This document shows positions 29,395 to 38,616 of a stretch of 64,000 nucleotides of DNA, one piece after another. The stretch lies in NCBI GenBank assembly GCA_965216365.1, contig CBDCFT010000027.1, forward strand, positions 1 to 64,000, in the 5' to 3' direction. The notes beneath the pieces were generated by a model. The model worked only from the letters and a program-made list of their open reading frames with translations. It searched no databases and was not told the DNA's origin. This stretch comes from CBDCFT01 sp965216365. Lineage in GTDB: Bacteria > Pseudomonadota > Gammaproteobacteria > Arenicellales > CBDCFT01. The translations under genes were made by a program, and so were the position numbers. Position 1 is the first letter of the stretch. The number at the start of each line of letters is the position of its first letter.

Positions 29395-29916
29395 CTACCA
29401 ATGTAAACTCGCACCATTGGTATCCCGGTGTCCCTTGAATCTATCGAGCATAAAATCAATTAGGACTCTAGTTTTTGCGGTTAAATTTGCTTTGGTAGGG
29501 TAAACCAAATAAATATCAGCTGGTGGTGTTGACCACTTTGTTAGAACAGGTCTCAGTCTACCGGATCCAATATATGGTGCGACATCCCATTCAGAAAGCA
29601 TCAAAATCCCATGCCCATCAAGCGCCCAAGAAAGTACACATTCTCCATCATTACTGGTTAGAGTCCCCTGAATCTTGACTGTTTCATGGCGTGATCCGCT
29701 ATTAAGATGCCAGGTACCAAAAGTCTCATCACTTTCTCTTAGAAAAATACAGCGGTGTCGTGGCAATTCATGAGGAGATGCCGGCTCACCCATTTCCTTA
29801 ATGTATGAAGGTGCTGCACAAAGTATCCGCCGGTTTGATGCGAGCTTGCGTGCTGTTAATCGTGAGTCAGGGAGTTCTCCAAAACGAATTGATAAATCAA
29901 ATCCTTCCTCAACCAT
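29395..29916 (-). pseudogene. LysR-type regulator fragment (effector domain only)
   Basis: 173 residues matching the LysR substrate-binding domain: FDLSIRFGELPDSRLTARKL, ILCAAPSYI and GHGILMLSEWDVAPYIGSGRL. The DNA-binding helix-turn-helix and linker (about 120 residues) are absent, and the sequence upstream of 29916 does not restore them. The following ~270 bases to deoA hold nothing recognisable. It appears to be debris between transposon remnants and the nucleoside operon. Confidence 0.75.
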
Positions 29917-30188
29917 GTTAATCGGTTGAGAGGTTAAATGTGTAGCCCGTCAGCAGCGGACGTTGTCGGTGAGCGCATAGCGTTAGTCAATCCATGCCAT
30001 CACGATACGGGAACTAGGAATCTGTACATTTTCTGCCCGCGCCGGCTTGATGAATGTTAATGGTGCTCGACTCAATGTGCCGTCCATCCGAATAGTTTTT
30101 ATAACGTTCGCTACCGTTTATTCTCGAATTAGCACGCCGTTCGGCGAATAACATCGAACCCATAAAATATCTACGTTAATTTCTTGTT

Positions 30189-31511
30189 CTAAACCTCCGC
30201 AATTCGATCAATTACGATCTCGTTGATAGCAACTTGTGTATCATCGATAGTTACCGCATCACGAATTGCCGCAGATGCAACATCGGCGTCTTGCGCGTTC
30301 GCGGCGTGGACGAAAGCAATGGGTTGGTCTGGCGATACAGATTCATTTAATTCCGCAAACTCCGTAAATCCAACGCTGTGATCAATTTTATCGGTTGATA
30401 GGCGTCTACCACCGCCTAATTCAACAATCGCGAGTCCAATGGCCCGAACGTCGATGCTTTGAATAAAACCGTGCTGCTGCGCATACACGGGTTGAATGAC
30501 ATTTCCCTCGGACAAATGTTTGGCTGCATTTGCCAATAAATCAGCAGGCCCGCCTTGTGCGGTCACCATCGCCTGAAAATGTTCCGCCGCTGACCCGTCA
30601 TCAAGACAGCGGTTCAACATCACCTCTGCCGTCGCTTCATCTGTTGCTAACTTACCTAACTTTAGCGCTTCGCTTCCTAGTGAGATAGTAATAGCGTTAA
30701 GACGAGGTTCGCGTGGAGTATCGCGCAAAAACCGGATGGATTCCATCACCTCTACTGCATTACCTGCACTGCTTCCCAATACCTGATTCATATCGGTAAT
30801 CAAGGCAACGGTTGGCAGACCAGCGCTATTTGCTACGGATACCAAACTTTCGCCCAGCTCTGTAGCAGCTTGCCTTGTATCCGCAAAAGCTCCCGACCCA
30901 GTTTTCACATCCAACACCAGTCCGTCCAGGCTAGCCGCCAGTTTTTTTGACAAGATCGATGCAGTGATCAGTGGCACTGACTCAATGGTAGCCGTCACAT
31001 CGCGCACGGCATACAACCGCCGATCCGCAGGCGCCAACGATTCATTCGCTCCAACAATAGCGCAGCCCGCTTGTTCTAACGTATGCTGAAATTCCGAATC
31101 ATCGAGTTGTGTGCGATAACCCGGTATCGCTTCCAGCTTGTCCAGCGTACCACCGGTGTGTCCTAACCCGCGACCTGAAATCATAGGAACGTATGCACCA
31201 CAGGCGGCAAGCATTGGCGCCAATACCAAGCTAACTTTGTCGCCAAGTCCACCTGTTGAGTGTTTATCCAGTAACGGGCCATCGAAACGACTACAGTCCC
31301 AATACGCACAGCGGCCGCTTGCCACCATAGCTTTCGTCCATTCCGCGGTCTCTTTGGTGTTCATACCACGGCAGAATACAGCCATCGCAAATGCGGCGGC
31401 CTGGCCCTCGCTGATATCCTCGTTGGCGATACCATTCGCCATAACTTCGAGTTCAGTTTGGGTCAGCGTATGACCATCACGTTTGCGGCGAATGATTTCT
31501 TGAACTAGCAT
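30189..31511 (-). CDS. deoA: Thymidine phosphorylase
   Basis: 440 residues, normal length. Signature SGRGLGHTGGTLDKLEAIPGY (21 positions around 31130-31190) and KHSTGGLGDKVSLVLAPM, with DVKTGSGAF in the phosphate-binding region, identify the pyrimidine nucleoside phosphorylase family. It converts thymidine or deoxyuridine and phosphate to base and deoxyribose-1-phosphate. Last gene of the nucleoside operon, 10 bases after deoC. Confidence 0.95.
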   Translation of the reverse strand: MLVQEIIRRKRDGHTLTQTELEVMANGIANEDISEGQAAAFAMAVFCRGMNTKETAEWTKAMVASGRCAYWDCSRFDGPLLDKHSTGGLGDKVSLVLAPMLAACGAYVPMISGRGLGHTGGTLDKLEAIPGYRTQLDDSEFQHTLEQAGCAIVGANESLAPADRRLYAVRDVTATIESVPLITASILSKKLAASLDGLVLDVKTGSGAFADTRQAATELGESLVSVANSAGLPTVALITDMNQVLGSSAGNAVEVMESIRFLRDTPREPRLNAITISLGSEALKLGKLATDEATAEVMLNRCLDDGSAAEHFQAMVTAQGGPADLLANAAKHLSEGNVIQPVYAQQHGFIQSIDVRAIGLAIVELGGGRRLSTDKIDHSVGFTEFAELNESVSPDQPIAFVHAANAQDADVASAAIRDAVTIDDTQVAINEIVIDRIAEV

Positions 31512-31521
31512 GGTCTGGTAA

Positions 31522-32253
31522 TCAGCTTATATCTGCAAGGCAACGCTCACAGTCATCTAGCAATCCGCTCGCACCGAATCGAAAGGTGTTTGAATCAACC
31601 CAATCCGGTCCCATGATACGGTCAGCTAAATCTAAATACACGACCGCTTGCTGCACCGTTCTGATACCACCCGAGGCTTTAAATCCTACGCGACGATCAG
31701 TGTCGCGTATTACCCTTAACATGGCCTCGGCTGCTTCTGGTGTGGCGGATATTGAAGTTTTACCTGTCGAAGTTTTCAAAAAATCCGCACTGGCGACAAT
31801 AGCGTCTCGACTGGCTTCTTCTATATTGTGTTGCGTTCCGAGCCGTCCGGTCTCAAGAATGACTTTTAATAGTGTATTCTCGTTACACAGCGACTTAACT
31901 TCACCAATCATTGTTTGAGAAATCACTTGGTCACCACTCAACCAGGCGGAATATGGCATGACAAGATCGATTTCGTTGGCGCCATCCGCGATGGCTTGCT
32001 GGGTTGTTTTTTTAGCTAGTCCAACATCCGTGCCACCGTGCGGAAAATTGACAACCGTGGCAATATTAATGCCGCTTCCGGTTAACTGTACCTGACAACG
32101 CGTAACAAACCTCGGCCACACGCACACAGCTGCGACATGCGTTTGTAAAGCGCAGCGGCACAAGTTATCGATGGTGGCGTCATTGTCGTCGTCATTAAGA
32201 CTGGTTAGGTCCAATAGCGGAATAACCCGCAGCGCAATTTCTTTCTCCTTCAT
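31522..32253 (-). CDS. deoC: Deoxyribose-phosphate aldolase
   Basis: 243 residues. Class I aldolase barrel with Schiff-base lysine in DFLKTSTGK, second catalytic lysine in VGFKASGGIRT and Asp in ANEIDLVMPY. It cleaves deoxyribose-5-phosphate to acetaldehyde and glyceraldehyde-3-phosphate. deoB (phosphopentomutase) is absent here and must be elsewhere if the route is complete. It is separated from cdd by a 94-base palindromic insert. Confidence 0.95.
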   Translation of the reverse strand: MKEKEIALRVIPLLDLTSLNDDDNDATIDNLCRCALQTHVAAVCVWPRFVTRCQVQLTGSGINIATVVNFPHGGTDVGLAKKTTQQAIADGANEIDLVMPYSAWLSGDQVISQTMIGEVKSLCNENTLLKVILETGRLGTQHNIEEASRDAIVASADFLKTSTGKTSISATPEAAEAMLRVIRDTDRRVGFKASGGIRTVQQAVVYLDLADRIMGPDWVDSNTFRFGASGLLDDCERCLADIS

Positions 32254-32257
32254 GAAG

Positions 32258-32351
32258 CTATCTCATAATGCCTGCGTTTTGCCCATACGGCGTTAAAAAC
32301 GCTCTCAAAATGCGCATGTATTCACATATACACTCGCTAATTATGAGATAG
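32258..32351. repeat. 94-base element with perfect 12-bp terminal inverted repeats
   Basis: Perfect arms CTATCTCATAAT (32258-32269) and ATTATGAGATAG (32340-32351) enclose 70 bases, with a weaker inner palindrome around GCATGTAT/ATATAC. It fills the whole gap between deoC and cdd, in an operon whose other joints are tight. It looks like a MITE or REP-type insertion. It could also form a processing hairpin in the mRNA. Confidence 0.65.
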
Positions 32352-32358
32352 GTTAATA

Positions 32359-32754
32359 TTATTTGCTTACCAAATTTTTTGAATCGAAAGCAAACGGCAA
32401 TAACTCGGACAGATTGGTAGTATGTCGCAAGCCATCGGGACCACATATATACACCGGTGTGCTCTTTTCGCCAAATTCAAACAACTTTTGCCGACACCCT
32501 CCACATGGCGAACATATCTGTTCACCGTCGCCAACCACCAGAGCTTCGGTAAAACGTTTCTGTCCCGCGGATACCATTGCCGCTACAGCTGATGCTTCCG
32601 CACATATACCCTCTGGATAAGCGGCATTTTCGACATTGCACCCCGCGAAAATCTCTCCACTCGCTGCGCGCACCGCCGCACCCACCTTAAAATTGGAGTA
32701 AGGCGCATGCGCATTTCTTTGCGCCTGAATGGCGGCTTGGAATAAATCTTGCAC
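32359..32754 (-). CDS. cdd: Cytidine deaminase
   Basis: 131 residues from a GTG at 32754, chosen because AAGGAG lies 8 bases before it, inside the end of the permease gene; a longer frame reads back into that gene. Zinc site: Cys in NVENAAYPEGICAE (CAE form) and PCGGCRQ. It deaminates cytidine and deoxycytidine to (deoxy)uridine, feeding deoA. It starts 2 bases after the upstream stop. Confidence 0.93.
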   Translation of the reverse strand: MQDLFQAAIQAQRNAHAPYSNFKVGAAVRAASGEIFAGCNVENAAYPEGICAEASAVAAMVSAGQKRFTEALVVGDGEQICSPCGGCRQKLFEFGEKSTPVYICGPDGLRHTTNLSELLPFAFDSKNLVSK

Positions 32755-32756
32755 TG

Positions 32757-33737
32757 CTATTTCTCCTTGACGTAAGGGATGCCACTGGCTTTTGGCGCTA
32801 CGGCACGGCCAATGAAACCCGCAAGCAAAATGACTGTGACGACATAAGGTAAGGCCTGAATAAACTGAACCGGTACCTGACCGACAACAGGCAACGTGAC
32901 ACCTTGCAAACGAGCAGCCACGGCATCCAAAAAACCAAACAATAAGCAAGCGAACATTGCAGGTACCGGTCGCCACTTACCAAAGATCATCGCAGCCAAT
33001 GCGATGTACCCTTTGCCAGCTGTCATATCGCGCACAAAGGCCGCGCCATGCGCTGTAGAAAGATAAGTACCGGCAAGTCCACACAATAATCCGCAACAAA
33101 GCATGGCACGATAGCGCAACCACTGCACCGAAATCCCGGCGGTATCCACAGCCGCAGGGTTTTCGCCAACAGCACGTAAGCGTAACCCAAAACGCGTTCG
33201 AAACAGAACCCACCATGAAATGGGCACCGCGAGAAAAGCCAGATAGACAAGTATATTGTGGCCACTAATCAGATCCCGGTATAGCGGTCCAACAATGGGA
33301 ACAGATGCAATCGAATCTACTCCGGGCCAAATAATATCGGCAAAACGGCTCTCATTTGTCAGTAAGGGTGTTTGCCCGCCTTCATGAAACCAGGCAATGC
33401 CCAATGTTACTGTAAGACCAGAGACCAGAATATTGATGGCCAGTCCGCTTACTACTTGGCTGCCGCGATGCGTGATGCAGGCAAATCCATGCAGGCTCGC
33501 GAGTGCAGTGGCGGTCGCTAAACCCGCGCAAAGCCCCAGCCAATTTGAGCCACTCACCGCCGCGCTAGCAGCCGCAGCGAATGCGGCCGCAAGCATCTTA
33601 CCTTCTAATCCAATATCAATAACACCGGAACGCTCGGCGAACAAACCGGCGAGTGCGCAGAACAACAACGGCACCGCTAAACGCGCGGTCGAGTCGAGCG
33701 TAAACACCAGCAGTTGAAAAGAATTGCCGAAATCCAC
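32757..33737 (-). CDS. Nucleoside ABC transporter permease (NupQ-like)
   Basis: 326 residues, about eight to nine membrane helices. Contains GVIDIGLEGKMLAAAFAAA, RFGLRLRAVGENPAAVDTAG (the cytoplasmic coupling loop of the BPD_transp_2 family) and ALAAMIFGKWRPVPAM. Homologues are NupQ/BmpG/RnsD in BMP-type nucleoside importers. Its start overlaps the stop of the next permease by one base. Confidence 0.9.
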   Translation of the reverse strand: MDFGNSFQLLVFTLDSTARLAVPLLFCALAGLFAERSGVIDIGLEGKMLAAAFAAAASAAVSGSNWLGLCAGLATATALASLHGFACITHRGSQVVSGLAINILVSGLTVTLGIAWFHEGGQTPLLTNESRFADIIWPGVDSIASVPIVGPLYRDLISGHNILVYLAFLAVPISWWVLFRTRFGLRLRAVGENPAAVDTAGISVQWLRYRAMLCCGLLCGLAGTYLSTAHGAAFVRDMTAGKGYIALAAMIFGKWRPVPAMFACLLFGFLDAVAARLQGVTLPVVGQVPVQFIQALPYVVTVILLAGFIGRAVAPKASGIPYVKEK

Positions 33738-34855
33738 TAGCTGGCAGACTCCGAAATGGGTCGCAGTCTGTGATACAAACTTTCCACTTGAGGTTTAAGC
33801 ATAAACTCCAAGGCCCCGCAAAATAGAATGACGAGTCCCTGGATGACGACAACCATGTCGCGTGTGATGGTTGGAATTTCAAACGCCAGTTCTGCTCCCC
33901 CTTGATACAACGTGCCAAACAATAACGCCGCTAATACGATACCCACGGGATGATTACGACCCATCAGTGCCACTGCAATGCCGGTGAATCCATACCCGGC
34001 AACAAAATCAATCAATAAGCGGTGTTGCACACCTAACACTTCATTCATCGCCACAAATCCCGCCAAACCACCGGATATGGACATCGCCAAAATAACAATG
34101 TGTTTTGGATTGATACCCGCATACACTGCTGCTGGCTCGTTTTGTCCGACAGTGCGGATGGCGTAACCCCAGCGGGTACGCCAAATAAATAACCACACCA
34201 CAACGCAACAGAACAAAGCCAATACTATCGACAAATTGAGCGGCGAGTGGGCTAGTTCAATCCCCAAACCACCGGCAACATCGTGTACAAATGGCATCCA
34301 TGCCGCATCCGCAAACACCCGTGTCTCTGGCGCCATCTGACCTGGCTTGATCAACACATTGACCAGTAGATAAACCATGAGTGCCGAAGCAATGAAATTG
34401 AACATAATGGTAGTAATGACGATGTGACTTCCACGAGTCGCCTGCAGGTAACCAGGTAAGTAAGCCCAACCGGCGCCAAACAATGCGGCCGCGATGATGC
34501 ACAGTGGAATAATTACAAAACCGGAAAGACTGGAGTCAAAAGCGAGACACACCAGCGCTACACCAAGTCCTCCAACATAAGCTTGACCCTCCGCCCCGAT
34601 ATTGAATAAGCCCGCATGAAAAGCAACAGCCACCGCTAATCCGGTGAAAATGAGATTGGTCGCGTAGTACAAGGTGTAACCGATCGCCTCCTGGCTACCT
34701 AATGCACCCACAATTAGAAAGTTCAGGGCTTCTAACGGATCTTCACCTATGACAATAACAATGAGTGCTGATACCAAAAAGGCCAATAGTATATTGACCA
34801 GCGGGAGCAGGGCTAATGAGACCCAGGCGGGAACATCGTGCAGCTTGCCGGTCAT
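33737..34855 (-). CDS. Nucleoside ABC transporter permease (NupP-like)
   Basis: 372 residues with about ten membrane helices. Family features: FNIGAEGQAYVGGLG, TRWGYAIRTVGQNEPAAVYA (coupling loop) and GYGFTGIAVALMGRNHPVGI. It pairs with 32757-33737 to form the membrane channel of a BMP-type nucleoside importer. Normal length, no defects. Confidence 0.9.
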   Translation of the reverse strand: MTGKLHDVPAWVSLALLPLVNILLAFLVSALIVIVIGEDPLEALNFLIVGALGSQEAIGYTLYYATNLIFTGLAVAVAFHAGLFNIGAEGQAYVGGLGVALVCLAFDSSLSGFVIIPLCIIAAALFGAGWAYLPGYLQATRGSHIVITTIMFNFIASALMVYLLVNVLIKPGQMAPETRVFADAAWMPFVHDVAGGLGIELAHSPLNLSIVLALFCCVVVWLFIWRTRWGYAIRTVGQNEPAAVYAGINPKHIVILAMSISGGLAGFVAMNEVLGVQHRLLIDFVAGYGFTGIAVALMGRNHPVGIVLAALLFGTLYQGGAELAFEIPTITRDMVVVIQGLVILFCGALEFMLKPQVESLYHRLRPISESAS

Positions 34856-34876
34856 GTTTTTTACTTCGTCGGTTAG

Positions 34877-36406
34877 CTAGGCGGCGTTTGCCATCATCAA
34901 ACCGAGTTCACGCTCTTGCGCTTGTGCGGCCGCGACTTCACCCACAATTTGGCCATCGAACATCACTAAGATCCGATCAGCCAGTGACATGATTTCTTCG
35001 AGTTCAACGGAAATCAACAATACCGCATGCCCTGCATCGCGCATGGCGATAATCTTTTGGTGGATAAACTCAATTGCACCAATATCGACGCCACGCGTGG
35101 GTTGGCCCACCAAGAGCAATTTAGGTTGTTGATCTATTTCTCTCGCGAGAACCATTTTTTGCTGATTTCCGCCGGAGAAATTTGCGGTTTTCAAATGTGG
35201 ATTTTGCGGTCTCACATCAAACGCTTGCATTTTTCGGCGGCACTCTTCAACAACTGCACCTAGTTTAAGAAACAATGCGCCGTTAAATTGGACCTTCTTA
35301 TGGTGGCCCAAAATGAAAGATTCGCAAGCCTCAAAACTCGCAACTAAACCGCGCCGCAATCGATCCTCAGGCACGTGACCAATGCCATACTGTCGAATCT
35401 TTGCCGCATCACAAACAAATTCTGCATTGATCAAACGGTTTCCATCCAAAGAAACTTGACCGCTTGTTACCGTGCGCATGCCTGCCAATACCTCAAGCAA
35501 TTCGCTTTGACCATTTCCTGAAACGCCCGCAATACCAACGATCTCGCCGCCATGCACATTGAAACTCACGTTTTGGAGACGCGACACTCGACGATCGTCT
35601 ATTACAGTTAGGTCATCGACGTTTAAAACAACAGGTCCACGTTCGATCGGATTCTTGTTCACTCTTAAGAGTACTTTACGACCCACCATAAGTTCAGCCA
35701 ACTCTGTCTCTGATGTTTCTTCAGTCTCGCGTTGGGCTACGACCTCACCAGCGCGCATGACAGTGACCGCGTCAGTTACTGCCATAATCTCACGCAATTT
35801 GTGTGTTATCAGTATGACGGTTACACCACGATCGCGCAGACCATGCAAGATGTTGAACAATCGCTCACTCTCTTGGGGAGTGAGAACGCCGGTCGGTTCA
35901 TCCAGTATCAACACCCGTGCATCACGATAGAGCGCTTTTAAAATTTCAACGCGTTGTTGCAGACCCACTGGCAAATCACCGACTAACGCATCGGCATCGA
36001 CATCCAAACCGTATTCAGCCTCTAAATTATTCAATGTTTGGCGAGCGGCATTCAGGCTGGAATTAAGCAATAAGCCGCTCTCAGCACCCAACACCACGTT
36101 TTCCAATACCGTGAACGAATCCACCAACATAAAGTGTTGATGTACCATACCAATGCCGGCTTGTATTGCGTCGTCGGTTGAGCGAATTTGAATTGATTTG
36201 CCGTTAATCCGTATTTTGCCACTATCCGCTTCGTAAAAGCCAAATAGAATGCTCATTAACGTAGACTTGCCGGCTCCGTTCTCGCCAACAATGCCATGAA
36301 CAGAACCACACGCGATGGACAATGTCACATCACGATTAGCCTGAACGACGCCGAATCGTTTGTTGATTCTGACAAGCTCGACCGCAGGCAAACTCACACT
36401 ATTCAC
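34877..36406 (-). CDS. Nucleoside ABC transporter ATP-binding protein (NupO-like, double ATPase)
   Basis: 509 residues, two ABC ATPase domains in tandem. Domain 1: Walker A GENGAGKST, signature LPVGLQQRVEILKAL, Walker B VLILDEPTG. Domain 2: degenerate Walker A GVSGNGQSE, intact signature FSGGNQQKMVLAREI, LLVGQPTRGVDIG. This asymmetry is usual for sugar/nucleoside-type importers (RbsA, NupO). It lies 21 bases before the NupP-like gene. Confidence 0.92.
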   Translation of the reverse strand: MNSVSLPAVELVRINKRFGVVQANRDVTLSIACGSVHGIVGENGAGKSTLMSILFGFYEADSGKIRINGKSIQIRSTDDAIQAGIGMVHQHFMLVDSFTVLENVVLGAESGLLLNSSLNAARQTLNNLEAEYGLDVDADALVGDLPVGLQQRVEILKALYRDARVLILDEPTGVLTPQESERLFNILHGLRDRGVTVILITHKLREIMAVTDAVTVMRAGEVVAQRETEETSETELAELMVGRKVLLRVNKNPIERGPVVLNVDDLTVIDDRRVSRLQNVSFNVHGGEIVGIAGVSGNGQSELLEVLAGMRTVTSGQVSLDGNRLINAEFVCDAAKIRQYGIGHVPEDRLRRGLVASFEACESFILGHHKKVQFNGALFLKLGAVVEECRRKMQAFDVRPQNPHLKTANFSGGNQQKMVLAREIDQQPKLLLVGQPTRGVDIGAIEFIHQKIIAMRDAGHAVLLISVELEEIMSLADRILVMFDGQIVGEVAAAQAQERELGLMMANAA

Positions 36407-36462
36407 CTAACAGTACGTATGCGCCGGGTAGTCCTAAACAACAACCCGACGCAACTGACAGA

Positions 36463-37467
36463 TTAATAATTACATGTGTTGTCAGCCATGTAGTCATGCA
36501 CGGCAATTTCACCAGCGATGATTTGATCACGCAGGGATTCGATTGTGGTCTTCATTTCCTCAGAAACCAATGATGCATTGTGCTCATCGAGCGCCCAACC
36601 CACTCCGTCTTGTGTCAGACCCAACACTTCTACACCAGAAGTCCAACTTCCATCCAAACCACCTTTAAACGCATTGTACACAGCGACATCCACGCCCTTA
36701 ACCATGGATGTCAGCATGGTGCCCGGGTGAATATGGTTTTGGTTAGAATCGACACCGATGGCTAACTTTCCATCGTCTTTCGCGGCTTGATATACACCCA
36801 AACCTGTGCCACCCGCTGCCGCGTATATGACATCAGCGCCGCGGTCAAATTGACTTTTGGCTAACTCCGCACCCTTACCTGGATCATTCCATGCGGCCGG
36901 AGTGGAACCGGTCATGTTCTGCAATACCTCTGCATCGGCATTAATATGTTTCACACCTTGTTCATAACCGCATGCAAAGCGGCGAATAAGCGGTATATCC
37001 ATGCCACCGACAAAACCTACCTTGCCGCTGGTGGACGCGAGTGCCGCTAACGCACCTACTAAAAAAGATCCTTCGTGTTCTTTAAATACAATGGATTGCA
37101 CATTGGGTAAATCAACCACCATATCAATGATGGTAAATTGCGTATCCGGATACTCTTTCGCTACCTCTTCCACTGCCGCCGCGTACCCAAATCCGACCGC
37201 AACAATGGGTGTGATACCGCGTTTCGCCAGACGACGCATCGACTGTGCGCGTTGTGCCTCGTTAGTCGGTTCAAAATCCCGGTATTCATTCCCTGTCTCT
37301 TCACGATAACGTTCGGCACCGTTATAAGCGGCTTCGTTAAAAGACTTATCGAATTTACCACCCATATCGTAAACAACGGCTGGAGCCGACTCGGCGTAAA
37401 CACATGTCGTCATCCCCAGCGCACAAAAACATCCACATAACACACTTATAAATTTCGATTTTTTCAT
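36463..37467 (-). CDS. BMP-family nucleoside-binding protein (NupN-like)
   Basis: 334 residues from the ATG at 37467, where AGAGG precedes by about 9 bases. Signal peptide MKKSKFISVLCGCFCALGMT, probably cleaved at VYA-ESA. The mature protein has VVYDMGGKFDKSFNEAAYNG and EHEGSFLVGALAALAS, the marks of BMP/Med purine nucleoside receptors. It is the first gene of the operon BMP-ATPase-permease-permease-cdd-deoC-deoA, which imports nucleosides and breaks them down. Confidence 0.92.
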   Translation of the reverse strand: MKKSKFISVLCGCFCALGMTTCVYAESAPAVVYDMGGKFDKSFNEAAYNGAERYREETGNEYRDFEPTNEAQRAQSMRRLAKRGITPIVAVGFGYAAAVEEVAKEYPDTQFTIIDMVVDLPNVQSIVFKEHEGSFLVGALAALASTSGKVGFVGGMDIPLIRRFACGYEQGVKHINADAEVLQNMTGSTPAAWNDPGKGAELAKSQFDRGADVIYAAAGGTGLGVYQAAKDDGKLAIGVDSNQNHIHPGTMLTSMVKGVDVAVYNAFKGGLDGSWTSGVEVLGLTQDGVGWALDEHNASLVSEEMKTTIESLRDQIIAGEIAVHDYMADNTCNY

Positions 37468-37966
37468 TGGTAACATCCTCTTGAGGTCATAACAATTTAC
37501 AACAATCGAATTGAGACACTTATTATTAGGGTAGTCAATACCCTGTCCCGAGCGCAAAGCGTTGCCAAGCGTTGGAATTATTGCACTTGAATACCAGACT
37601 AATCGATTGCCACTAGCATGGTTGTAGTGGATGCAGCTGTCCTGCCTGCTTTCGGTGATCAGGCCTTAGGGCCAAGGCATTACCATCTCGACTTAAATCA
37701 AGTTAAATTTTTTTCGCCAACAATATTTTATACAGCACTAAGTACTTCAATCCTAAATTGAATTTCGAAATTGTGTTTCCAGATTACAAATTTCTGGGTG
37801 CGGCCAACAACGGTCCTTTATCACTGCTTTCAATTCGGTCGGTTATAGGTACAAAAGCAGAAGTATTCTAAAATAACCGTCAATTTCACCTATATGGGTG
37901 ATTCATTGCTCGGTGGAAATCCGGATAATAGAACAATCGTCTACATATACAAGGAGGATTGTCGCA
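37468..37966. other. Divergent promoter region of the nucleoside operon and PAN-repeat gene
   Basis: About 500 bases. It holds an imperfect 28-base palindrome at 37767-37794 (GAAATTGTG...ACAAATTTC), a GGCCTTAGGGCC block near 37663-37674, and a CGGCCAACAACGGTCC motif that resembles one near 22000. No riboswitch was recognised and no local regulator gene flanks it. Confidence 0.4.
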
Positions 37967-38563
37967 ATGAAGGACCATCTTACCAGCGTGTTTTTGCGCA
38001 TAACATCGCTCATCTCACTGCTGCTCGTTGTTTCGATGAATGCTAATGCATCACCAATGGGATCGCCACAACACGGTTTCGATCGGCCGGGCAATGACAT
38101 CATGCCAGGATTTCCCTCGCCTCATTGGAGTGCTTGCAGCACCTCCTGTGCCACTAATAACCAATGCCGTGCTTATAGCTATGTCAATCCGGGCAGCGCT
38201 GGAGGTCAAGGAACTTGCTGGTTGAAAGATAAGGTTCCGGCAAAGAAAACCAACGGTTGTTGTGTATCGGGTGTGCGCCTGCTCAGTCCTCAACAATTGA
38301 ATGTCGATCGACCAGGATCGGATATCGCACCGGGATTCGATGCTGTTACTTCAAGTAGTTGTGAGTCTGCCTGTCGCAATAACCCTCAATGTAAGGCCTA
38401 TACGTTTGTTAAACCAGGATTTCAGGGGACACAAGGTAAATGCTGGCTCAAGAACAAAAAACCCACCGCTAAAACCAATGCATGTTGTGTATCCGGTCAC
38501 AGACTAGGCCCTGCACTTCGATTACAACTGCCAAGTAACGTATTACAGCAAGCAACACAGTAA
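37967..38563 (+). CDS. Secreted protein with two PAN/Apple-like repeats
   Basis: 198 residues from the ATG at 37967, with AAGGAGG upstream. Signal peptide ends near NANA-SP. Two tandem domains of about 65 residues follow. Each starts with DRPG-D--PGF, has CESAC/CSTSC, NNQCRAYSYV or NPQCKAYTFV, GTCWLKDK or GKCWLKNK, and ends CCVSGVR or CCVSGHR. This Cys pattern and length fit PAN/Apple adhesion modules that bind carbohydrate or protein. It probably acts outside the cytoplasm. It lies 53 bases before an M23 peptidase gene. Confidence 0.8.
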   Translation: MKDHLTSVFLRITSLISLLLVVSMNANASPMGSPQHGFDRPGNDIMPGFPSPHWSACSTSCATNNQCRAYSYVNPGSAGGQGTCWLKDKVPAKKTNGCCVSGVRLLSPQQLNVDRPGSDIAPGFDAVTSSSCESACRNNPQCKAYTFVKPGFQGTQGKCWLKNKKPTAKTNACCVSGHRLGPALRLQLPSNVLQQATQ

Positions 38564-38616
38564 AACATCTTATTGAGTTTATTCGATGCGCCTAAATCCG
38601 CTACGAGGAAAATAAG

